Assembly (NCBI RefSeq): GCF_003590095.1
Contig: NC_039501.1
Location: 2,883,673 to 2,947,672 of the forward strand
Source of the DNA: Trichoplusia ni
Taxonomy: Eukaryota; Arthropoda; Insecta; Lepidoptera; Noctuidae
Direction of reading: 5' to 3'
Length of the DNA: 64,000 nucleotides
This document shows positions 46,421-56,800 of this stretch, in pieces. The translations under genes were made by a program, and so were the position numbers. The notes below the pieces were generated by a model, which searched no databases, was not told where the DNA came from, and worked only from the letters and a program-made list of their open reading frames with translations. The first letter of the stretch is position 1; each line of letters begins with the position of its first letter.

Positions 46421-48583
46421 CTAGCTGACCCGGCAAACGTTGTATTGCCTCATAAATTATTTCTAGCTTCTAGATAAATTCTAGTGTTGACAAAAAGTAA
46501 CTTACTTAATAATAGTTTGTAAGTATGTGGTATATGCGTGAAATAGGCATGGAGCGCTATGAACTATAAGGGAATACAAAAATAACAAACGCCAAACAGT
46601 ATTATTTTCAAGATATTGTATTCTTTTTAATTACATAATCACATATTAATTATGACAGTAACACTAACAAACAATAATAATCTTTCAATGCTACAGCGTG
46701 AACAATATTTTTTGTTAACCCATCTTGAGCGAGCACAAACCATGCTACGTACAATTGCCCGTGTGAAAAACGTGGTGTACTCAAATCTAAGCCACAAATA
46801 GTCATTAAATGCAATATTCGTCTTGCCCCTTCCAGAATATGGAATATTAATATAACGGATATTGGAGAGCATCATATGAAAGATGTGATTATTATTTCTT
46901 CTACGAATCACAACTTCTCGTGTACCTGTACGATCGCCAACTATGATTCCAGCAACGTCTTTAACAACAGGTGCATCAATATGTCCTCCAGCTGGTGTTT
47001 TATGAGGATTAATGGCAATTATAATAGCGTGATTATTGCTTTGTAATTTGTGCATGTGTGATTTGAATATTTTAAACAATTCATTGTGCTCGATCAATAG
47101 AGCGTCCAAGTCGCTGACCATGCGAAAACGAATCAAGTTGATTATAGTCACAACGTGCCTACACACGATTGGTAGTAGAAAAATTTGTAAAAAATATGTG
47201 GTTCCTTTGGCATGGGTAGCAATGCGGGCTCATTGCTACCCATTTTATGATAAACTTGACCTCTGATTTTGAATGCAAAATTATATTGTTGACCATTAAG
47301 TAGCATTATTAGTATTTTGAACTATTTCTGTTGCTCCAAACGATGTCATTTGAAAGCATGAATTGAATGTTCGAATTGACTTCAGGAATTTACGTTACAA
47401 TCTGGACCCGTGCCGATAAGTAAACCATTCAATGGTTCAGGTGGTGTTTCAATTTCAAGTAGCCGCACTTTTTCTGACGCGCAACACATTCCAGGTGGCG
47501 CAATTTTCTAATTTGAGAGCATAACAATGTGGACATTCCTCATCCAAAGCACCAATTACCACTTTTGAATGAGCATAATATTCAATATCGGGCTCATACT
47601 GGAATGCTGGACGCATGAACGATGTGATTGTCGTTGTTCTAAGGTATAACTTCATTGGGCTCAGCTCGTGTATCTTCTGATTGTTCTTGACGCAATTGCG
47701 GCATGCTCACACGCTCTTCAGCATTTTGTTGCTGGACTTGTTCTTCGGTTCTCTGGGATCTTCTATCTATAATACTTCTGGATCTACTTGTACTATGGCT
47801 CAACGCCTACTACGGTACTACGCCTTTGCATTTTTTTTGGCATTGCTCATAACTCACATTTAAATAGGAATAATGAAATTACTAATGATGGGAAATGTTA
47901 TACTCGTAGTTATAGTTACGGCCAGGATAATAGCGAAAAAAATTGACACAATAATTGCAAAAAATCATTGATCTGATGGATCTGAACTAATCGTGAAAAA
48001 TACACAAATAATAATGATGGCCAAAAACTGTGTTGGGAGTGAGAGGAGTCTTATTGTGTGAGTAAAACGGGAGACCGGCTTCAGTCTTTGGTATAGTGAG
48101 GCATTTAACTCATCAGTAAAGGCGTGGCTAATTTTAAGAATGTTAAGATTGGTAACACTAAGCAAATATCAGGAATAAACTTTAATAATGAAAATAAATG
48201 TTCATTTCCTAAAAACAGATAGTTTTTAATCGAAGTACACTTAAAAACACTGTAATTAATCAACTATCGATCGAGACGAAAAATGATTAAATTACTAAAA
48301 TGGCTATTAAATAATTGGTGTTGGTGACAGAAAAGTAAAAATTTAGAATTGTATGTATGTTTTAATGCCACATTATAAAAAAATAAAATCAAAAAGATTC
48401 GTCCAAAAAATAAAATATATTTTTTTAGTGTGATCTACCCTTGTCACTTAGGGGTATGAAAAATAGATGTTGTTCTATTCTCAGTCCTACCCAACATGTA
48501 TACAAAATTTCATAAAAATCGCTCGAGCCGTTTCGGAGGAGTACGGTAACTAACATCGTGACACGGGAATTTTATATATTAGA
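46421..48583 (-). mobile_element. Decayed Helitron with terminal signatures and RepHel remnants
   Basis: Read on the minus strand, the element starts TCTAATATATAAAATTCCCG (48583 leftwards) and ends ACAACGTTTGCCGGGTCAGC followed by TAG. It is flanked by A on its 5' side (48584) and inserted at A/T. Inside are remnants of the Helitron Rep-helicase N-terminal region (46639-47655), with frameshifts and stops. The HUH Rep catalytic and helicase parts are missing: only about 218 bp separate the last recognisable coding from the 3' end. It is therefore an internally deleted, non-functional copy. Confidence 0.85.
46639..47655 (-). pseudogene. Helitron helicase N-terminal region, frameshifted remnant
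   Basis: Minus-strand pieces match the family in order: DIEYYAHSKVVIGALDEECP with CPHCYALKLEN; after a frameshift, IETPPEPLNGLLIGTGPDC; after another, a degraded NSCFQMTSFGA; then SDLDALLIEHNELFKIFKSH, NPHKTPAGGHIDAPVVKDVA, GIIVGDRTGTREVVIRRRNN and a final GRGKTNIAFN. These are typical of the domain preceding the Rep core of Helitron proteins. The longest surviving piece is 46639-47166. Confidence 0.85.
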
Positions 48584-49454
48584 TGATATAAAGCTGAAGA
48601 GTTTTGTTTGTTTGTTGAAATTGAAAAGTTCTTTTTATGTTGAATAGACCATTCATCGAGGAAGGCTTTAGGCTATAAATCATCACGCTGCGACTAATAG
48701 GAGCGAAGATACAATGGAAAATGTGAAAAAAACCGGGCAGGTATAAATCATAACTTATATCTTCTACCCACGGGGACGAAGTCGCGGGCAACAGCTAGTA
48801 AAGTATAAACTTTTAAATGCAACTGGACTTTTTGTGAAAATGTTTAAAAAGTTAACGTAAGAAAACCTGGCAAAAATAACATAACGATTTACGTCACGCG
48901 ATTTCGCTCTGGCACTGACTTACACCAACCGATATTGGGTAGACGTATATCTGTGTTAAGTACTTTTTAATGTTATGTATACTGTGCTCCAGATGTTGAA
49001 CCTAATTTTAATTAGTTTAAACTCTGTTCTTGTGAGAAGATATGAATAATACATGGTAATTTTTTAGTCGTCTTACAAAAGTAGCCCAGTTTATGTATCC
49101 GACGTAAAATACCCCTAGGCGCGATTTTTTTTTTATCATCAACTAAGATAATACGTACGAAGAAAAATTAAACAAGAGAAATCTGAAATATACTCTTAAA
49201 CATGCCGCCGCTCGCGCCCTTCACCATTGTTACAAGGCTCGGACTGCGCTCGTAACAGAGCTGTGTTTCTAAAAAAACGACGAATTGTATCATAATATTG
49301 AATAAAAAATGCATTTTAAATTTATTCAAATCTCATAAATACCTATTTTTTTTATCATGAACGTGTTCTAGTCATTAGATACATGAACTGGGCTGCTTTT
49401 GTAAGACGACTACAAAATTACAATGTATATTAATAAAATTCATCAAAAGATAAG

Positions 49455-49575
49455 TTTAGTGCTTTTTGCGTGGAAGAGAAACAAACATCCATACATACAA
49501 ATGCTTCGCTTATAATATAAGTATACATACGTAGTATACTAGGACTTCTAAAATGGATCCCACGGGCAACATCAT
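49455..49575 (-). repeat. Dispersed repeat family E, weak copy
   Basis: It has TTTAGTGCTTTTTGCGTGG, CAAACATCCATACATACAAA and GGATCCCACGGGCAAC, in the same order as 20515-20640. Confidence 0.45.
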
Positions 49576-50559
49576 TGTTAACACTATTGCCCATTGAATG
49601 CCCAGCAATGAAAATAAAACCCTTAATAATGTTAGAATTTCAGCTTCTTTGGCCAATTTTTCAGCTTAACTGGCTAGTCTGTCCGGCTATAAGGCTTGGA
49701 AACCATGCAACCTTAATCATGGGCTTTGCTTTGTGCCATTAAATACGTCAAATGCCAGTTAAAATTTTAAAATCTACGACTTTAAACAACAGGATTTTTT
49801 TAGGCAACGGAACATATGAACCATATTTTTTTCCCGCGTAATTCCATAATCGACCTACATCGCAACCTCTAGATATTCTCTATAACATCACATTAACATA
49901 ATCCAGTAAACATTTTGATAGTAAATACGTATTTATAACGGATGAGTCAGTAAACGTAAAACGTTATGATTTGTGGCGGGCGCCATGTTGCGTGATCGGC
50001 GATGTGTTTTCCCTCCAAAAGTTATTAGCCGTCTTCGATGCACGCTAGACACTGCCTGTCGCTTAGGCCGGGAGATAGGGAGTTCAATGCAACCCTTATC
50101 GAGACCACGGCAGAAAAAGTATGCCTCGGTTAACAGTAAATTTTGATCTCCTGTACAGTCCCATGCGTTTATTTCCAATATAAGTACCCAGCAACGTGAA
50201 AACCGCTCCCACTCCCATTCTTTATATTTTTTAAGTTTCATTCGTCTTCAAGTCAAGCTTTAATTGCCCTTCAAAAATAATTTAAGGTAAGAAAAAGCCA
50301 AAAATCTTTCCAAACATATCCTTCAGTAGCAAAAAACATCACACTTTTCATTGTAACCATTAAACTTAATCGCCAAAAATAAATTAAAAAACCATTTAAA
50401 ATCATATTTTTCCACACTGACTCTTCGACTACGTATCCTGAAGAAAACTTTTCCATCAATACGAAACAGACATACCCGATATTCCCGCGGGTGCGAGCGA
50501 GACAAAACACAGGAAGCAAAATAAACTTCTTCTTCCAAAACTCATTCCTTTTTCGACAA

Positions 50560-50753
50560 GCTTGTCTATTGCCGGCAGCGCGCGCTCGCGATGCCTTCCA
50601 AATTCGAATATTTGAATTTATAGGTTGTTTATCGTGTCGACTGCCTAGACACGACTATTGCAAAATATCAATTTTAATAGTATCCGGGTGGAATAAATTC
50701 GCGTTTTGAATAGAAATTGTAATTTCGCGATAGTTGGCGTGTAAGCGATAGGT
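50560..50753 (+). promoter_or_regulatory. Probable promoter and 5' UTR region of the SDCCAG8-like gene
   Basis: A GC- and CpG-richer patch (TTGCCGGCAGCGCGCGCTCG) lies just before the first ATG, unlike the AT-rich flanks. There is no clear TATA box. Insect housekeeping promoters are often of this type, so the assignment is by position and composition only. Confidence 0.35.
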
Positions 50754-50869
50754 ATGGGTTCGACGAGTTACATAACGAAGTCGAAGCCGACGGGCTACAG
50801 AGTGAAGAGCGGCTCCAGCGCCGGCTCCGAGAAGGAGATGAACGGGAAACTCAAGCGGACCAAGATACG
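50754..50869 (+). CDS. SDCCAG8-like gene: first coding exon
   Basis: The ATG at 50754 is the first in frame and lies just after the GC-rich patch. The exon ends with CG and is followed by GCAAGT (50870-50875), the consensus of GC-type donors. Reading through would give only a short tail that stops at the TAG near 50915. The CG plus C from the next exon makes Arg, giving KLKRTKIRRPSKMNEYGL. Confidence 0.75.
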
Positions 50870-53800
50870 GCAAGTTGTACATTATAAAGAACTTAGTGAA
50901 CTTTTTTTAACTTAGGTAATACTTAATGGCTTAAGTTGCTTAATGGCTTTGAGCCAAATATTTCAAAGATTGATATTGGCTTTCCAGAAGGTATTAGAAA
51001 ATTATAAGCCTACTTTTCTGTGATGAATTCGAAGTAGTGAACAACAAAAAAAAATGATTAAATTTAAAGACATCAGATAAATAAATTGTTAATTTTTGGG
51101 CTACTTTCTAGGATGTGTCATCCTATGTATTATATATTTTTATCGATCAAACCTTTACCAAAAATCCTAATTTAGCAATCGAGAAAAACAGTACAAGTTT
51201 TGAAATAAAAACATTGCAGTCTATTCAATACTTTGAAATGTCTTAGACAGTATGAAACATAGCCAAAATTTTAAATAGATTGATTTCTTATAGAAATTAA
51301 TAATTCTAACATATAATTCGCAGGGCTCTACGCCACCCTCTTTAAGTCTGTTTTCCAACAAAACTCAAAAACTACTTAGTAACAGTATCCATATTTTTTT
51401 TTATAAAACATTATTTATTAACTAACACGAGTCCGTATTCATACGTATTTCTCAGGATTGCCTAGTATCGGCAATATGCCTGACTAGTATCGGGCCCAAC
51501 CGAAGTCTTTAATCAGCTACATAATCTTAATTCATCCTCTAGTTTTCATCAGTGTGACAATAATTATATCTATTAACTAGCTGTTGCCCGCGACTTCGTC
51601 CCCGTGGGTAGAAGATATAAGTTATGATATATATCTGCCCTGTTTTTTTCACATTTTCCCTTGTATCTTCGCTCCTATTAGACGCTGCGTGATGGTTTAT
51701 AGCCTAAAGCCTTCCTCGATGAATGGTCTATTCAACAAAAATATTTTTTCAAATTGGACCAGTAGTTCCTGAGATTAGCGCGCTCAAACAAACAAACAAA
51801 CTCTTCAGCTTTATATATTAGTATAGATAGATTGTCCCATAATAATTATGTCCACTAAATATAGTTATTATCACACTGTGCACTGATCTAATCAAAACAT
51901 AGTTAGATTAACCTACCTACATAAATATATAGATTTTGAAAATATGTAGTACCAGATAGTACTTAGTTAAAAACTTTCATTCACAATCGGTAAAGAACGA
52001 CAAGGGTTCAGTATCGTATCTCATCATTAACTCTTCCGCGCGACTTCGTACGCGTGGTTATGAACAAAGTTACGAATAAAATCTGATTAATTGTTTTAAA
52101 TTATTAAATGATTTAAATGGTTTACTCACGCGTATTTATCGGGGTAGCCCGACTAGTTTCGGACCCAACCGGAGTCCTTAATCATGAGCAGACGCGGCGG
52201 GATCGCGAGTCGAACTCACATCATTTAATAATGAATCAGTCTCACGATAGTTATAATAAAAATTGTTTTAAAGTTTTCCATGGTGTATATCCAATAGTCA
52301 TCCTCACTAAATGGGCTGTCTAAAACTGTAACTTCAAATGTAGGTACCTAACTTTCTCGAATAAATTTAGATTAAATATCAGTGATTAAATTAATTCAGC
52401 CCATCACTCTGCATAAAAAATAGCTTATGATTTTAATGCTGTCGTCAATTGCTAAACATGTGTTTAGTCCAATGGGACTAAATATGGACTTCGGGATTCG
52501 AACCCGCACCATGACAAGAGCGTGATTTTGATTAAAAGCACACATTTACCATCGAATTTAAAATCAAGGTTCTGCCTTATTAGCTCACAAAATTTTCATT
52601 TGAATAGGTAAAAATAAAATTGTACTAAAAATATTAACAACCCTGACATCGCAAACATCACGCAAACCATGATGTACCTATCTCTAATTGACATTCTAAT
52701 CCTTCCCACTAATCTAATCATCCGCACGACATATTAAATCGATCGACTATACCTGCACTGGTTGCCTGGAGTTTGTTTATCATAACAACAGTTGCCATGA
52801 CAACCGCTTTGTGCAATCGATACCACTCAAATGTCCCGCACTTGACAACCAAGCGCAATGCGCAACACTAGTTCCAAATTCCATTGATTTTTTAATGTTT
52901 CTTTTTTGTTTCGGTATTTAAAAATGTTTTGTTTCGTTGACAGTTGATTTGTTTTTTTTTAATTATGTATTACACGAATTATTTACACAGCCGCCCGAGC
53001 AAGATGAATGAGTATGGCTTGAAGAGGATCCCAGATTATACAGAACTGGCGTATAAGGAGGCGGTGTCGAAGCTACGGTACTTCTTGTCAGGAAATTACG
53101 CGCCAAGTGTGAGTAATTAAAATTAACTTTATATTTTATTTTTTTGAAGATCTCCGTAGAATGTGTAGATAATTTATACACCATGGGCTTAAATGTTTAT
53201 AAGAGCACTAAATAATTGGCTCTATATTTTGGAAGTGTGACACAATTTCTTTAGATAATATCGTGTATCCATAAATTTTATTTTATTCTTAATTAACAAA
53301 TTCATAATATATTTTCAAACATTGCGTTATTCTTAAATAATATTTTTATTGATGCATATTTCAATTATTTAGTCTTTTCTTTTTTTTTGCGCCGTATAAA
53401 GTCTGAATTTAGATAAACATAAAAAATCCCTATTTTCAACTGATTCAAATAAAAAAATGATTTTAAGTCTCTTTCAACTCGACTATCACCTTGACATTTT
53501 TTTAACTTAACTTATTATCCCTAAAAAGGTACGTAGCTACGGAGGTTCAACATCAGTGAAGAATTTAGACGAGTCTGATGGCGACGCTGACAAAAAGTTC
53601 TCTAGCTATACCCTGGCAGAGTATAGGCCGAGACCCCGACTCACCACTAAATACGCCACGCTGTACGCGGACAGCCTCAACAACTACACACCGCCTACAA
53701 CACACACAGGTAAGATAGTATTTATCTACATTCCAGATATAATACCTCTTTTGTTTTGGTCGGTCGAGAGAGAGAGTTAGAAAGCGGATAGTGTCAGACT

Positions 53801-56800
53801 CTTAATGACTAAACCTGAACCGCCGTGTAACGTATTATAATTATAAGCAATCTGTTAATTCTAATAACACACAAATATCCGTCCGGCTAATAATAATAAT
53901 AATAATAATAATCTTTATTTCAGAACAATGTCCATACATAATTACAAAATAATAAGATTTATAGTAAAATTTGTGCGCGTATAAATGCTTTCAGGATGTC
54001 TGAGTCCTGCTTTTCCGCAATAACCTGCAGGATGCTGTTGGTGCTGCTCCTGACCCTGCTCAGTAGTGATACGAGCCGCTTGCGTATTACCGCGTGGAAG
54101 CCGTCTACCCTGGCTTCCGCAAACATACCGGAGGCACTGCAAAAACGGGGCAACCCCAACAACATCCTAAACCCGTTGTTATATTGGACACGTAAGGCAT
54201 TGAGCGTCCTCTGCGTATATCTGAACCACAGGCTGCACGTGTAGAAAGTCTGACAGTAGGCTTTAAATAGAGTGACTTTAACTTGTTTACTACAACGCAC
54301 AAACCTGCGGGCCAGCATATTACTTCTAACCGCCAATGCCCTACGTTCCCGTTCTATGTCAACCTGGTCCTCAAGGTCCTCTGTAACGTAATGTCCAAGA
54401 TATTTAAACTTTTCTACCCGCTTTAGTTCAATGCCATTTAGCTTTATTGCGGGCACATTCAATGTACATTTACCGGGGGCCTTGAAAACCATGTACTCGC
54501 TCTTCTTAGCATTGTACATCAATCCATGCTGAATGCTATATGTTTCACATATTGCAAGCAACTGCCTCATTGCACTTACAGTTGGGGTCAGCAGCACCAT
54601 GTCGTCTGCGTAACTAAAGTTGTTCATACAAATGTTGTCAATCCAGCATCCCACTCGTGTGCTGCTGAGCCCAACTATAAGCTCATTCACGTACAAGTTG
54701 AAGAGCCTAGGAGAACTCAAACCACCTTGTCTCACCCCGCACTCCAACCTGTACGTGTCCGAGAAGGCATTTGCCCACCTTACATAATTATTCTGGTTTT
54801 GGTACCAGAAATGAAAAATCCGTTGTACCTGTGTAGGCACGCGGGTTTTCTTGAGTTTCTCCCATAACAAGTCATACGACACAAGGTCAAATGCCTTGGA
54901 GAGGTCAAGAAAGCATGCATACACAGGTGTACTTCTTTCCGTGTAGTATTGGACAGTGTGCTTCAGACTCAGAATTGCGCTTTCAGTGGAAAGTCCCGCG
55001 CGAAAACCAAACTGAGCATCATGAATATTAATATTTTTATCAAGTTCTGAGTCGAGCACACTGTCCAACACCTTGGCCACAATTGTAGCCAAGGAAATCG
55101 GTCGGTAATTGTTCTTATCAGACAAATCTCCAGTTTTATTTTTAACTATTGGTACTACGATGGTTTTCATAAGGTCTATAGGCAAGTACGAGTGATTCAG
55201 ACATAAGGTAAAGAACATTGCCAGCACACGCGGTAAATGAACACCAGCGTATTTTAGATGCTCGATACTGAGTCCATCATGACCCGGTGACTTGCCCCTA
55301 GACATGCTACTCACAATTTGTCGAACTTGTTTAGCAGACACCCTATACAATTCACCGGTCATGGTGGACCCAGGATCTGCAGACGAAGAACCCAGTGGAG
55401 ACTTAGTGGTAAAATGTTCTCTAAACAGTTCAGCTATATCTCTGCTATCACTCGCACTTCCCACGCTCACTGGAAGGCCAGTCTTATGATTTAAACTGTT
55501 GGTTGCTTTCCAAAAATCACTAAAGTTTTTAGAAGCACGACATTCCGAAATAATTTCCATTTTTATCTGTTCTTTGTTATTGTGACACCACTTTAATCTA
55601 TTTTTAAATAATTTGCGACTTTCACACATTTCTTCATATATAGTACCGGATTGTGGCCTATCCTGAGAAACCCAGTATAAAAATTTACTCCTAGCTTCCC
55701 TGTGAGCTTCACATACATGCTTATTCCATCCTATTACATGTTTTTTCTTACGCGAGTGAGATTTAGTTTCACAAGTGTTAATGGCTGAGTCTGTTAATGC
55801 TATTATTATATCCTTATATAGTTTATCTAGACAATTTCTATGTTCCTTACAATTACAAATATCATAACTACATTCTCTTAATTCAACAGGAAAATCTATT
55901 AATTTCAGTTTACTATTGCACAATTTGGTATAGCTTTTTATTTGTTCTTTAGTTCTATAGCCCCAAACAGCTTTATTTTTTATATTTTTATTATAATTAC
56001 TATTTTTACATATAATTGCACTTAATTCACACTCAATGACTAGGGGCAAATGATCAGACCAAAACGTGTCATAATTAATAAATACATTCTTAATAGTTTG
56101 TTTGGCAGAATGACTAGTAACACAGTGATCGAGCCACCTCACACACCCGTGAGCCTCGCTTATAAATGTATAATTACTTAATACACTTCCTAACACATCT
56201 ATATCCACACAGGACCATTGTTGGTCCATACATAAATTAATTAGCTCGTTACCGAACAGTTCTCCCGGATGAGCATTAAAATCTCCTAGTACGTAAATAG
56301 ATTCTATAGCGTAATGATCAACTATCGCACATACCTCGCCAAAACATGTCGTAAACTCCTCCAAATTGTCTATTCCATTTGTCGGCATGTAAACACTAAA
56401 CACAAGAAATGCGCGGTCTTTCATAGACACTTTTATTGCACTGATACGCGGATTATTGCACTCGATAACAGTCACCTCTTTGAACACACTTTTACGCCAC
56501 AGTATTGCCACGCCACCGTAAGGTCTTCCTTTCAAAACACCGTTTGAAATATCCACTGCTGACGTGCCCGTGTATGCGAACTCCTGGTCAACAGTGCCCA
56601 GTATCGGTATGTCATAGGGAAGTAGCCAGGTCTCTTGTAAGGCTATGATATCCGCCGACTGACACAATTTTCTGACACAATCAATTGATCTTTTTATCGA
56701 CTTACAGTTAAAACTGACAAATTTAAATAAAGTAGTTGTTGCAGTTGTATTTGTTTGTATACCCATTATTAATTGTTTTGTATCACATCACTATTCACAA

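Larger units (their letters stand above)
46409..48798 (+). mobile_element. Non-autonomous Helitron split by an inserted Helitron
   Basis: Its 5' piece, TCTATACTAATA (46409-46420), and its remainder, starting TGATATAAAGCTGAAGAG (48584) and ending GGGCAACAGCTAG (48795-48798 is CTAG), are separated by the larger element at 46421-48583. Joined, the two parts match the family at 59598-59846. The insertion fell between A and T, the usual Helitron target. Confidence 0.85.
44996..50753. other. Intergenic stretch between the PLEKHG-like and SDCCAG8-like genes
   Basis: No host exon was recognised. It holds a SINE (45560), LINE fragments (45929, 46015), the nested Helitrons (46409-48798), a family E repeat (49455) and, just before the next gene, a GC-richer segment. 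Open frames at 49933-50241 and 50271-50538 have no recognisable domain. Confidence 0.7.
50870..52990 (+). other. GC-AG intron 1 of the SDCCAG8-like gene, with repeats
   Basis: The intron starts GCAAGT and ends TTTACACAG. No GT donor nearby restores the frame to exon 2. The sites GTTGTA (50874) and GTACAT (50877) are weak and give the wrong phase. Inside are a minus-strand Helitron (51577), repeat family C copies (51421, 52118) and a Helitron-like scrap near 52027-52080 (CGCGACTTCGTACGCGTGG). Confidence 0.65.

Noticed and set aside
49933..50538. Possible gene on the minus strand sharing the SDCCAG8-like promoter
   Set aside because: The open frames show no recognisable domain, and no splice chain supports them.
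50870..50916. Read-through of SDCCAG8-like exon 1 as a complete short protein
   Set aside because: Splicing at GCAAGT gives an in-phase join to exon 2. The read-through tail is AT-rich and stops at once.
53996..54244. Plus-strand open frames over the LINE (also at 54526-54867)
   Set aside because: They are antisense shadows of the LINE reverse transcriptase.
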